Below are positions 28,710-41,200 of a stretch of 64,000 bases of DNA, piece after piece. This DNA is from Syngnathus acus (lineage: Eukaryota > Chordata > Actinopteri > Syngnathiformes > Syngnathidae). The DNA lies in contig NC_051099.1 of NCBI RefSeq assembly GCF_901709675.1, forward strand, positions 1,922,001 to 1,986,000, given 5' to 3'. Both the position numbers and the translations under genes were made by a program. The notes beneath the pieces were generated by a model, which searched no databases, had not been told where the DNA came from, and worked only from the letters and a program-made list of their open reading frames with translations. Within the stretch, counting starts at the first letter, position 1, and each line of letters begins with the position of its first letter.

Positions 28710-31520
28710 ATCCTACCCAGCTGCGATAAAGGAACGTACAATTAAATCAAGGTTTATCTGTTTTTGCAATGTGCTGATCTTTTCCATCTTTATCTCCATC
28801 TGATGGCGTCTCTTGTTCTTCATTGTCTGCAAGTAGCCGTGTTGGCCCCTGAAGGCAAATTACTCAGCAAAAATATCAAATCCTTTCTGAGTCGCTATTG
28901 TTCTGGAAGACACCAATCAGACCGCATTGTCGAGTCCATAATAACGAGCCCCTTCAACATGACCTCTGAACTTGCCACGGTCGTGTCGCCTTTGACATGA
29001 CAGAAGCAGTGCATGCTGGAAGAATCGTCTCTCTCACACGCAGCAGTAATTCCCATTGGGTAAAATGCGGCAGAAGCAAATTATACATTCGGACACCCTT
29101 CTTCACTCCCGAGGCGTCGGAACCTTCCCGGGGCGGTTCATGGAACATTTTCCAAGATGGAATTTGTAATCCCTTCTGGATGCACCTGGGCGGACCCTGG
29201 GGTTTTAAATTAGTTGAATGTGCCCGGAATATCTTAAGGGCGAACATCCAACTGGCATCACATGCTCCATCCCTCAAATTGCAATGCGTGATGGAGCTTT
29301 CCTCCACCCAGCAGTGACTTCTTTAGTCCCCAAAACATCACCGACCTTGACTCTTCATTTGCCTGTTAAATAGGAAGTTTGCTTTTTTTTTTCTTCCCCC
29401 TAGCAGCAAACTAGCTGATAAAAGTGCTGGCTCAGCAAAAAGCAAAGATGCAGCGCACGGGCCATAAAGTGGACAATCACCTCGACCTGACTGAGCTCTA
29501 CTCCGAGGTCCATTAAGCACCGAGAGTGTACAAGCTCGCTGGATGCTTTTCACCTTTCACAGTGCCTTTTTTTTTTTTTAGGGCAAAATGGGCTTCAGGT
29601 GTTTATCATCCTGTCATTGTAATATTTCCACAAGTTCTACTTACTGTTGTGTAAATATAGTTTGAAACCTTGTACAAGAAACTTATGATTGTGAAATTGT
29701 CAGTGCTCAATGATTAGATAATCGTAAATACAAGACTTTTGTTCTTGCGATATTCATTAGAATTTTGAGAACATATGGCGCATTCTCAAAATAAAAACAT
29801 TAGTCAACTGCCCAATTGTCCATATTAATAGTAGAGACTGTAACTTCATTATTAACTTTGTCACACAGCAATAAATGACTTACCAATGATTGATTTTTTT
29901 TTTTTTTTTTATCTTGTGGCATCATAGGACATGACAGAGAGAGCACAACGAACTGGAAAAGACAAGACCAGCTTTGATAGCCGCAGGAGCCGACTGCTCC
30001 CAGATGGAATTCTTCATTGAATTCAATTCGTGTGTGTGCGTGTGCGTCGGCAAAGCACCATATATAAGCGCGCCGTATAAAAGACCTACGGTGATGTATG
30101 GGCTTCATCTCAAACACCCGAATTCAAATGCAGCCAGAGATAAGCACAAGTGTCACATGGCTGTTGGAGAGACTTATGTTTTTTAATTATATCTTGTTGT
30201 TCTTGGTTGAGGCGAATTCCCTCTAAGGAGCAGTGAGGCTGTTATCCCGTCATTTATCCGGGATATTAATTCTAATGTGGCTCATGTTTGGAGTCCTCCA
30301 GTCACCTCGGGGGACTTCTCCAGCACTGTCGCGTCAACCCAGCCGCTTCATCAGCGTAATTATAGGCTGTTGTTTGCTCAAGGGCACGTCGAGTGCGTAC
30401 GCAGCCCCAGCGCTCACCTTCAGGCTGCACCGGCAGCTCACACGCCATGCATGCAAACACGGCGGAAAAATAGCAACCATTCCAAATCCCATCAGGAACT
30501 TTCTTAAGTTATTCTTTTGTTTTCCACCAGTGTGCTGTATATTTGCACAATTTGACTTCATTATCCCCAACCTTAACCAATGGGATGGATGGTAGCATTT
30601 ATAAAATGTACTAAGTGAAATGGCTTGGGCTTTACTACTTTATTTATGTGATGCTTAAAAAGTACCTCATCAAAAAGAGAAAACATTTATGGTCACATAC
30701 TCACTTTTATGACCTCCTGCACTCATCTAATCATAACTTGCATCGTGCAGATGGAGCTACTGTCGTGGGCAGGACATCATAAACAGACTTAATCAAAGCT
30801 CTATCATATTGGCCAGAGGTCAGAGGTTATTTAAACACACCTTTGAACCAATCTGGAAGACCGCTGTCCAACCTTGATCACTTGTTTACAGATTAAAATT
30901 CTATAAGTGGATGAACACAAGGCTATCTTCAAATCACTGTTTATTATTCATTTCCATTTTGGTGGGCTGGAAAACTAATTAAATCAATTTGAAGTTGGAC
31001 TCAATTATTTTTTTGGATTTGGTTTGCAGGCACTGAAGAGTTGCCAAGCTGACTCGTGTTTTAGAAGTGCCCGAAACCTCACAGGGGATTGACAGGGGTG
31101 CACATTATGCGTTCTTCGTTGACAAGCCTTCTTGATGTTGTCAGGATGTGCACTAAATCAACCAGGACAGGACCTTGGCATATAGCAAATGTGTCCCCAA
31201 CAGACGTAAGGTGACTTGGTGTAATTCCCCTTAAAGGACAAGCACGTTTAGCCCCAAACTCAGGTGTAATGCACTTTGACATGACCGGGTTGGCATTAAA
31301 CTCACAAGTTACCACCACTGGGTTTTGTGTGACAGTTATGACAGCCACCACTACAGTTTACAAGCTTCCACAACCACTTGCACGTCTCAGCTTCAGTGGA
31401 CCTGAAATATTAAAAGCGACTCTTTTCAGATAGCTTTGCTCATACAGTTTAAAAAAAAAAAATAGATTCTACACTTCCATCCAAATTTTTTTTAATTCAC
31501 TCATTTACAAGAAAAGACAT
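28710..31520. other. kctd16 intron segment, no gene
   Basis: Unique, AT-rich, with short T and A homopolymers (29562-29579, 29885-29910). Nothing recognised. Confidence 0.55.
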
Positions 31521-31525
31521 CTGCA

Positions 31526-31594
31526 TTAAAAAACAAAATTAAAATAAATAGTAAAAAAAATATATAAATAAATATAAATATAAATATAAATAAT
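31526..31594. repeat. AT-rich low-complexity stretch (TAAA/TATAAA units)
   Basis: Imperfect tandem AAATAAAT and AAATATAAAT units. Confidence 0.8.
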
Positions 31595-31599
31595 TCTCA

Positions 31600-34500
31600 T
31601 ATTCTCGGCTAGGCTCTAACTCCCTGCAACCCTGAACAGGTTAAGCGCTATCAAAACTACTGGCAGGCTAGATATACAAGACAGATGGGTGACATTAAAT
31701 TGCAAAAAAAATGTGTTTTCCTCCTTGTGTGCTGGCAGAGCATGGCCGTGAAGTTTGATGACTTGCCGTAAAACGCGTAATTATGATAGCCAAGCTCCAC
31801 AAGGTGAGCTCTTCACCAAATTTGTATTTCATCAAGGTCCCAGAGATTCATAGGCTCTTCTTATTGCCAGAAATATATAGGTGCACTCTTCAAACAGGGT
31901 CTTCTGGCATGTAGCCCTCCCATACGGCACACTTCCCATCTTTCATGCGTTCCCCGACGGATTTGGGGGAATGTGGGTTTTTCTTTGTATTTGTTTGTGT
32001 TCTCCCTCAGTGTCAGCCGTGTACAAAGCTTTACATCTGTTGCCTTTTTAATGGCACATTGGCTCCCTTTCTATTATTGATAAGAATGAACATCACATTC
32101 TTCAATAAGCGTCTCGAGGGTCATAAATAAAATGGACTAAATTTGAATTCCATACCACCTAGACCAAGACTTCCCAGTTCAAGTCATGGATTTAGTTTTT
32201 TGTAAAATCTACAAATAGATTTCAGAGATCATGCAAAATTATATTGTTTTAATCCAAACAGTTTCAAATGTGAGACTTGAAGGTTCCTGATTGAAATAGG
32301 AGTGAAGGGATCAGATCACACAGAAATACAAAGTACAGATGAAAATACTCAACTTCCCACACACATTCTAGATTTTGGCATGTTCTGACTCCTTCCGCGT
32401 GGGCCGACCAAAACCGATCTGCACCCCGGTGTCAGATGCCGAGTGAGGAGCATAGATGACTTCGGGGCCGAGCTCTAATTCGTGCACATTCAATAGCAAT
32501 CTGATCAGAGCTTCAAATTGCTTTTTTTTCTCTCCGCTCAGCCTCTTAGCGTTTTCGCAGTTGCTCTCATCCCACAGCAGCCTATCTTTTGCTCCTTTCA
32601 TGGCCACGCTGGCTTTTGGAGCTTTATAATTACGCCACGGCTTTCTGTCTCTCCGACTTTACTTCCCCATTCCTCACGCTGCTACAACAATATATGACAA
32701 TTCACTTTTTTTTTTTTTTCCCCACTTGAAAATTCTGTTTTGGACCACTCGTGTCCGTTCTATTAAGGTTGAGTTGATTCTCCAGTCTTTACCACACTCA
32801 TGGTGTCACGCTATGATGCAATACAAAGAAATGTGGATTATTATGGACATCGTAGCGTCGGTGGACGTAGCAAAGGAGAAAACTGTAATAGGAACGCTCT
32901 TGTTGAAGGGAGACGAATAGAGAACATGATGTCACACACTAATCGGAATGTAACGATTGAGATGACGATTCAATAGAACAGTTTTAGTATTATATTTAAA
33001 CTGGCCTGTTTAAGGTGAACGATTGATAGCTAATCAGAGGCATTCAAAAAAAATCATATATCTTTGGGAATGCAGGACGCAAGTAAGAATTCTTCCAGGA
33101 GTCAGGTTGATAAAGAGCTGGGATCCCAGACAGTAGAGGCTGTGATCACCTGCATCCCTCATCGCGCTGTCTCTCCCAATCATCTCCGACATGTTTCACC
33201 GTCACTCGTCCAGCATAAAAACACAATCGCATCCCCCATCTCTTTTCATTCCCGTCCATCCTTCTCGAACGTCGAAGCGGCCCTCGGCTTGCCTCCAGCC
33301 CGCCGGCGTTCTGGCCTTGTACCGGGTCAGTGAAATGAAGGATTTACTTTCATCGCACCTCGTGACCTCGCCTCTGGCTATGCATTGTAACACCGACTAG
33401 CCAGCCCATGGCATTTAGCAGCTAGCACCCGACGCGTTTCCCTCCCGTCATCATAGATGACCTTTGAACCTTTACTCCCCTGCTGATTATTTGAACCTCC
33501 CGAGGCAACACAGAAGGGAGGAAACGGGTGGGTTGAAATTAAAAAAATATAGATCAATCGTAACGACTGAGGCAATTTCACGCTGTGGCTATTCATCACT
33601 GCGAGCTCGCTGCTTGACTAATGATGATAGAAAGACAACAGCATTAAGTACAAGGGCGGCCAAGCACCATGCATCAAAAATGCCTCCAGGTAATGATGTT
33701 GCACAATACGTTGACTTTTAATGGAAGCTAGGAACATTTGAGTAACTCTGTTTAATAAGCTTATTTGAATGTTTCAAAAGCCATGAGCAAAATGGTTTGT
33801 GTCAATAATTCGGCCACTCACTTACTTGTACTGCCCAAATATGGTATTACGCAATCATTTTTTTTCATTGAGCTGGTTCAATTCTCAACTCAGTGTCAGT
33901 AAAAATAAATCTGAATGTGTCAATATGTGTCAAGTCATCAAAGTCAATTTAAGTCCACCGGGATACGCTCAAGTTCCCCGAGACCATGAAAAGAAAATAC
34001 GTTGCAGAATTCCCGTAAGTGTCATGTTTTGTGGTTTTAGGTCATGTTTTGTCCTCAATCAATATACCTGAATTGACAGAAACACTGTCTGGCGTCAATG
34101 ACAAGTGTCCCCTTGTCCTAAATAAATTAGAGCCTTCCTCAGGATGCCCGTAAGTGATGTGCTTGTTCCATTTCAATCTCTTCCCTTCTCCTCATCCAGT
34201 AAAAGTCCAACTCTACAAATGTCAGACACACACAGCACTCTATGGCTCCTCCTGGGTCAATATCTTTACTTTCGCTTTTTCTCTCTCTGCAGTGCCTTCA
34301 GACAGCACCTCATGTTGCCCCGCAGGCTTTTTAGACCACACCAATTAGGGCCGGATGATGTATTTGATGTAACTGCCTCCGAATCCAAATGGTACAATTC
34401 CATCATTCCCCACCAACCAAAAAGTCTCCTAACTAACAGAAACTTGAAAAAAATTAAAGGAATCGATTTGACATTTTGTCCGTGTGAGCCCCGATGGAAC

Positions 34501-36855
34501 CGCTGGGCTTGTTCGCAGAATAAAAATGAGCACAATCTTGTTCCCAACCTCCATTTACTGACAGATAAATTCACAAACGGCTTCTGTTAATGGTTCAATC
34601 TCGGCAGAGGCCATTCCAGTTTACATTTGCGCATAAAAGCCGAGGTCAATAATGATCAATGACGATTGCGTAGATTTCGAGATGATCAATGACTAAAAGT
34701 AGTTACCATAAATACAGTCTTGATTACATTTGATTCCGATTTCTTTGAACCATTATAAGAGAATTTTATGACTACATTTAATAGCTCACTTTAACTTCTG
34801 CTACTAATTACAACACAATTGAGTTCTCTATTGATCAGCCTGGCAAGCCAATTAGGTGGAAGAGCGTTCCGTGTACGTGAACACGGATAAAACTAGCTTT
34901 GTGTTGTCAAGCGCTTGAATCGGATTCGAGTTAAACTCTGCTCTGGTTGCACCGCTAATAGCGAGCTTGGTAAACAAGGAGAGCTTCTTAAAATAGCTTT
35001 TCTCTGTGCAGTCATTTGAAGGAACACAGGGAAATAGGATGGTATGATTTCGCTTTCGGAAGATGGCATCGTAGTCTCGGTGCCAGCTGTTGGACCGCAG
35101 GTGTGTCGGATCAGAGATTGGAGAATTCAGGCCAGGATTGTGAAGAGAGCAGGCAAAAAAAGAAAGAAAAAGACTCAGGGGGAGACAAGATCACAGCGGC
35201 AGGTTTACTCAGTCTTACGAAGCCAGTCGATCGGCCCTCACCAAGTCATCCATCATGCTGACTGACACACACACCAGCACACATCAAGTGCTTCGCATCA
35301 ATCAATGACCAGTGAAGAAATGACTCATTCTTTCCTCAAATGTTTTCATAATTGATCCAGACTCCCTAACCTGAATGTAATTATTTTGCCTACCACGTGT
35401 ATTTACGTCAAGACGATGGCACAAAGTCGTCAAGCGGTTTGTTTTCAGCTGCAATGAATACTGATTATCACCAGTAGGAGAGATAACCGAGGGATCTATC
35501 ATCCAAGGTCGATCGTTTCCTCCGGGCTGAGCCACGTGTGCTTTACAGTCTTACGAGCATCATCCTTGCTGCTTTTTGTGTGCGGACGCCAGTTTGCGAG
35601 CTGCTCTTGAAGACTCAGTGACATGTATTGATTTCAGCAAAACAAGCACAAGGTCACAACTCCTGCTCCCTCAAGGGCAGGAAGACAAATGTCAGTTTGA
35701 TTGCGCAGAATGGTCATCGATAGATCGGCTTCATCCCGGCCAGCGAGTCCCTATGCCGTCTATTTCGGTCTTCCGTGCATAATTTAGTAAGCAGGAGGCT
35801 ATTTCAGAGGCTTTGTGAAGGCTGGCAGCAGTCTAAATCAAGTGGGTTAGATAAAAGAGTAATAATAATGATAATGACTGCAGCCATACTCTCGTCTGGC
35901 TCGGAGAAGACTATCAGTACTCCATACGTCTTCCTGTCTGTCCTTGTTTAAATCTCGTTTTCCGCTCCTCACCCCATCCTCATCCCATTCAGTGTGTGTG
36001 CAGACAGGTGACGAGCGAAGGAGGCCTCAAAGCCGCAGGTCTTCCCACAGGCCATCTGTTGTCACGGAGAAACCATGACTTAAAAAAATTGGAATAAAAT
36101 CACAGCCAGCATGGCAACGCTCGGATGGAGCTTTGCCGTCACAGGGATTGTTGATTGACATCTTTGCTATGCTAATTTGAAAGTTTCCTTCACGACAAGT
36201 TTTGGGGAAGTTTGTGAAGTTGTGCATTGACTTTTCTGCTTGTAAATCCATCTGCTGCTCTTTAACTTTCAAGCAAAAGCTTTTAAAAAATGCAACATTT
36301 TACGTTGTTCAACATTCCACCAGATCTTTTCACTTACCGCCTTCTTTTAATACGACATGCGTACTGTATAGCTGCCTGAATTTCGTTTTCCATTCCAATG
36401 CTGAGCGAACCATAAAACTTTCATGTTTGGACTTATGCATCTCCACGTTTTTTCCCCCACGTCGGCTCCACATCGAGTGTAAAAAGCCCACTTGTCGCCT
36501 CGCTCCTGAGGGAGCGCAAGCGTAAATTATTCGCGCTCCTTCGGCGGATAACATAAGCAGGCCGGTTTGATGTGATTTATTAAGTTTAGTACCGAGAGGT
36601 AGTAGATGATGCATAGGCTATGGGAGTAATTGGAAATAATATAAGCAGGGGTGGAGGAGGCGGTAAAGAGGCGTGAAGGTTAGGAGGTTGTTTGTTCACT
36701 TTTAGAAAAAGTCAAGTCAGCACGCAAGTTGAATTTCCCACTTTTGGTCTCGCACGTAGTATTTTAAGAACGGCGTCTCGTTGCATATATTATTAATATT
36801 AATATATAACAAATTGCTTTCGTTGAAAGCCGCAGCGGTGTGGGCATCAATTATT
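31600..36855. other. kctd16 intron segment, no gene
   Basis: No protein-like frame on either strand. There is a 12-base direct repeat GTCATGTTTTGT twice at about 34020-34050 and an (ATA) run near 35860. Otherwise unique DNA. Confidence 0.55.
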
Positions 36856-36859
36856 TACT

Positions 36860-37110
36860 TTAAGTGCAAAGCATTTACGCTAATGACGACGCCCGTGTGA
36901 GCATTGAGCGGGTTCAAAGGTAACGCCGCTGATTGAGGCCGTATTTGTTGATCCGTGGTCATAATGAGGATGCAAAACAATGATCAAGACGCCACGGGAA
37001 ACCTCAAAGGTCACTAAAGGGATGTCTAATTGAACCATTTAGGGCTGACATAATAGCTGGTAGTGGAACTGGCACATATTTTCAGGAGCGGGATCATTTA
37101 GGTTCATGTT
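36860..37110. promoter_or_regulatory. Candidate intronic regulatory element with nuclear-receptor/TCF-type motifs
   Basis: A non-repetitive stretch with GTTCAAAGGTAA at 36912-36923 and TCAAAGGTCA at 37004-37013. The second contains AAAGGTCA, the NBRE monomer site used by NR4A receptors and close to HNF4 and ERR half sites; TTCAAAG also fits TCF/LEF. Several ATTA and TAATGA cores are nearby. Conservation cannot be judged from one sequence. Confidence 0.25.
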
Positions 37111-38204
37111 ATTTTTTACTGAGGCAAGGTAGCGTTATGGATTTTAAGATAAGTTTTCGGACTATTTATAAACCCAAATGTATCCTGATGGATGGATTAG
37201 AGCATGGTGGGATCTAAATAATCAGTCCTCAGTTTTCTCTTCCCACGAGATCTTCAGCAAAGCACACGAGTGGAGTGGAGAGTGTGTTGGAGGGTTCTTG
37301 TGATTGTTTAGCTTTGAATGAGCCACGCACACACGCACACACTCCATATCTGTTTACTTTGCTAGAATTAAACAGCCCACGAGTACGTGCCAGTGGTGTC
37401 CATTTGATTGCGTGGCTTTTTTTTTTTTTTTCCTACCAAGCCAAAGACTTTTTTTGAAGGGAGCGAGGGAGAGGGAGAGAGAGAGTAGTGGCCGGTTAAT
37501 AGCTTGTCAAAGTGCTGCAGGTCAAGCCACAGGAAGTCAAAGAGCCGGCCACGATTCACGTTGGTGACAAAACTCCGTTTAAACTCGGGTCACACTGTTG
37601 GTTTTGGGCTAAACGCTGCTTTTCTAACAGTGCTCACTTTTAAAGGAAGAGCCAAAATTCACGTTTGCACAAATCAATTCACTTCTTAGCCCTCCACTTG
37701 CTTTGTCTTGTTGTGTATATGATTTGTAATTGTCGAAGCCATGCCGTCTAATCAGCTGTAAATACGTCAATATATGGTAACCCGCACTTATGTACAAACA
37801 CAACACTCGAAAGGGTACAAGTTCGGAAAATTGGCTTTTTAATAGCTTGTAAACACATCATTGCTTCTTTCTGTGCCTGCGCACCAATCATGTGTGAAAT
37901 TAAACAAGGAAGTCAATCTTTTGTTATCTATTTAAAAAAAGAAAATACTTCTATGAGGGAGCTGCTCTTCATTTCCTCTATTATTACAAGCGTGTCAGAA
38001 AAGTTCCACAACTCATCATGAAAATATTTGTCAAACTCAGACCCCTAAGTACAAGTTTGGAGCAATAAAAGCTTTTCCACTATACCAATTCTTGTTGTTT
38101 CGGTATTCAGCAATTTACATACATACTGTAATATACAGAGATGTTATTATAATTTTGGTGAGCTAATTTGGTCTATGTGAGAGGAGAAACAAGAGTGCAC
38201 ATTC

Positions 38205-38229
38205 ATTATTCATGACAGTCATGAATAAT
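38205..38229. repeat. Perfect palindrome, 12-bp arms with 1-bp centre
   Basis: Left arm ATTATTCATGAC (38205-38216), central A, right arm GTCATGAATAAT (38218-38229). The arms are exact reverse complements. Confidence 0.9.
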
Positions 38230-41200
38230 AAATTTGGACATTCCTGTCTGCCAAGAGAGTTATGGTTAAAAAAAACAAGGACTGATAATTAGGCAGAATA
38301 GTGACTGCAGACAAAAATGCTGATTTTTGGACAATAGCTGTTTGGAGTTTGTTGCGGACTTCAACAAAAAAAAAAAAGAAATACAAATATCAATAACAGA
38401 ATTGGATTGTTGGATGAGTCACTCCGGCTGCTGTATTACGTGGCCCTACTCAACAGTGGGCAAATTACCATAATAACATAATTATACATGAGGCTTTCAT
38501 GTTTTTATTTAGAATGTCGCATGGGCTTCAGGTAATTTCACGCAGAACTCTTTCACGCAATTATAGCGACTCCATCTCAGCTCCTGAATCCAGTGTGAGT
38601 AGATTTGCAATCCAATTCTTCCCACTCAGACACAACGTGTACAGTATCATTGTATGATAGTTTAATGATAGCGAGTGATTGAACCGAGAGACTTCAGTTA
38701 CAAAATACAAATCTACTTTGTTGAATCAGATTCAACGCATCTCCCTTATCTGTTTTTCTTTGGAATGACCAGAGGGGTCTGCGTCTGCTCGGAATCGGCC
38801 CGGTGCAAGCATACAAGGACACGGTGCGACACGGTGCAGCATCAGCGGCGTTGGAGGGTTGAAAAAAAAATAAAATGAAACAAAATACTGCAGAGATATT
38901 TGGAATCCAAAAACGCGTGAAACCACAGACGAGTGGAAGAAGTAGGATATAAACACGGCAGGCAAACAAGATCGAGCCGAGACAAAATGGATGAGTCAGA
39001 GCTGAGAGAGTGAGAAAGATGGAGGTGTGTGCATGTGTGTGTGAGAGTGGGAGGAAAGATTAGTGAGGCAATATCAGAGTGTCCATCAATGTCACAGGAC
39101 TGGTGTCCTCTGCAGGCCATTTTATCCATCAGCCCGGGGAAACCAAAAAAATGAAAAATACCTCGCCCGTATGTGCATGCAATCTTCACCTGTTTACCCA
39201 TTCTGTGTCATCACGCTTCAATTTCTCGCTTTCATATTTTCTGCTGATAAAAGCTCCCCAGCGCTCATGCTAGAGGGAATTCTCTTACTGGTGTAAACAA
39301 GTGAAATAAATACATATTATAATGCCGAGTCTCGAAATAGGTCAAAAAATAGGTCAAATCTTTTCAAAATTACCTTGGAAGATTCGGCCTGGGCTCTCTT
39401 GTTGAAGTGCACTAAAGCTGATTCTCCATTTTGATGCTATGCCACCATCTTACTTTTCTGCTCACTACTATTTGCCCGAACGCGACGCTGCTTTATGAAG
39501 TTCTCACACGAGCTCCAAATCACGGCCTGTTACCGTTTTTCCGATTCCGCTTGGGAAAATAATCTGCCGAGACCATCCACTGCGGGGATTTTCAAACCCT
39601 GCGCTTGAGTCATTTTCTGTTTTTCTGTCTCATGTAAATTGCTCCTTTATTTTCCACAATCATGTACCATTTTCCATGTTGCTTCACAATGACATCTTCC
39701 ATGTTACATGTCCAACGACGCATCCAAAGTGGCGCTATTGATTGGGAAACAAGTTACCATTGATTACCGCCAAGCTGACGGATGGTGGAAAACATTTAAC
39801 ACAGTTCTCCCTCCGTGGGAAAGCGCACCAGGGAAATACTCAAGACAAATTAAAAGATTGTTTATTTCACCGTGGCAGTACAAATGGAGTGGTGTTACCT
39901 TGGATACGGAGGATTTAAAACAGAAGAGGCGGGTAAATGTGAGGTGGACGGTTTATCATGGTGCTTATTATTGATTCCTGTCAATGGTCGCTGAGGAAAT
40001 GGAATACACTACCTAGCCAAAGGAAGATTAGCGAGCAGGTCTATCTCAATCCGGCAGCTGCATGCATTGAGCGTGGAGCACAATGGCATTTGGGATTAAG
40101 GCCCGTACGGACCGGAAATATTGGGAATCAACATATGCTTAATAATTAGCAAAAAAAAAAAAAAAAAACACCTTCCACAGACTTTTAAACATTGGAGTAT
40201 TCTAGAAAAGGGTCAAGTTGAAGCAGTCTGTGTAAGCTTCTTTTGGCATTCAAAGATGATTTGCATGCTGACATCCTCCGCGTTACAGCTGCCAGGTGTA
40301 TTCTGCAAACACATCATCCTACTCAGCTCTCGTAGCTGATTAGAGGACATTTCAGGGAGTCTCTGCAAATAACTGCTTGTTGGGACTACATTTACATGCG
40401 TCGCTTTTTTGGGAGCTGATTTGACAATGATTGGAGGCTTCTAGAGGCCCGTAACATAATCCTTTGGAGCCCAAACATCCCCCCTAACGCTTTTTCACAC
40501 ACTCTTGCAGTTTCTTATGCATTTATATTGCATTTTTGTTAAAGCAGCCACTTATTGTAGGAAAATTGCAACATTCAGTTCTCTCACTGCATCATTCAGC
40601 TCCAGTATGATAAAAAATGGAGATGTGTGAAAGGTGCCCTGTAATCAAATAAGCATACATCACATTATAGGATGGGTGTTTGAGGTAGGGAAATGGGAGA
40701 TGCCATATGGCGCTGTCAGGATGCTGACAAAAAAAAAAACGAGGATTTATGGTGTCATAGCAGCAGATTGTAATGTACACACACTGAAGTTTGTTACCCT
40801 TCAAGCAGTACGGCTGCATCTAATGAGATGCATGAAAAGTTCCGAACGAACAGAAGCTGGTATGACCAACAGAGAAAATCTGCCAGTCAAACAAGAAATT
40901 TTGACTGAGCAAGATTTCTTAAAACAATGGAGTCATCATAAAACTAAATATTCGGAGGCACTTTCACAGCATGTATGGAAAGAGGCGTGAAGTAGAACCT
41001 ATGTACTGCGCTGTACACAAGTGTGTGTTGGAGTGTTGCGTGGAGCCATGGCCCACTTCCTTTATTTAGCCCATCATGCAGCAGCGTCCTTAATGAGGCC
41101 CACGGGAAGCCGCCTGGAGCTTCTCCACATCTTCCACTGCTCTGGCAACCAACTCCGTTGCCCTCAAGGCAGCGCCACCTTTGAACCGCCAGATGTCCGC

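Noticed and set aside
34144-34590. 148-codon open frame in the kctd16 intron
   Set aside because: Composition follows local base content and no motif is visible; it lies in an intron with no splice context.
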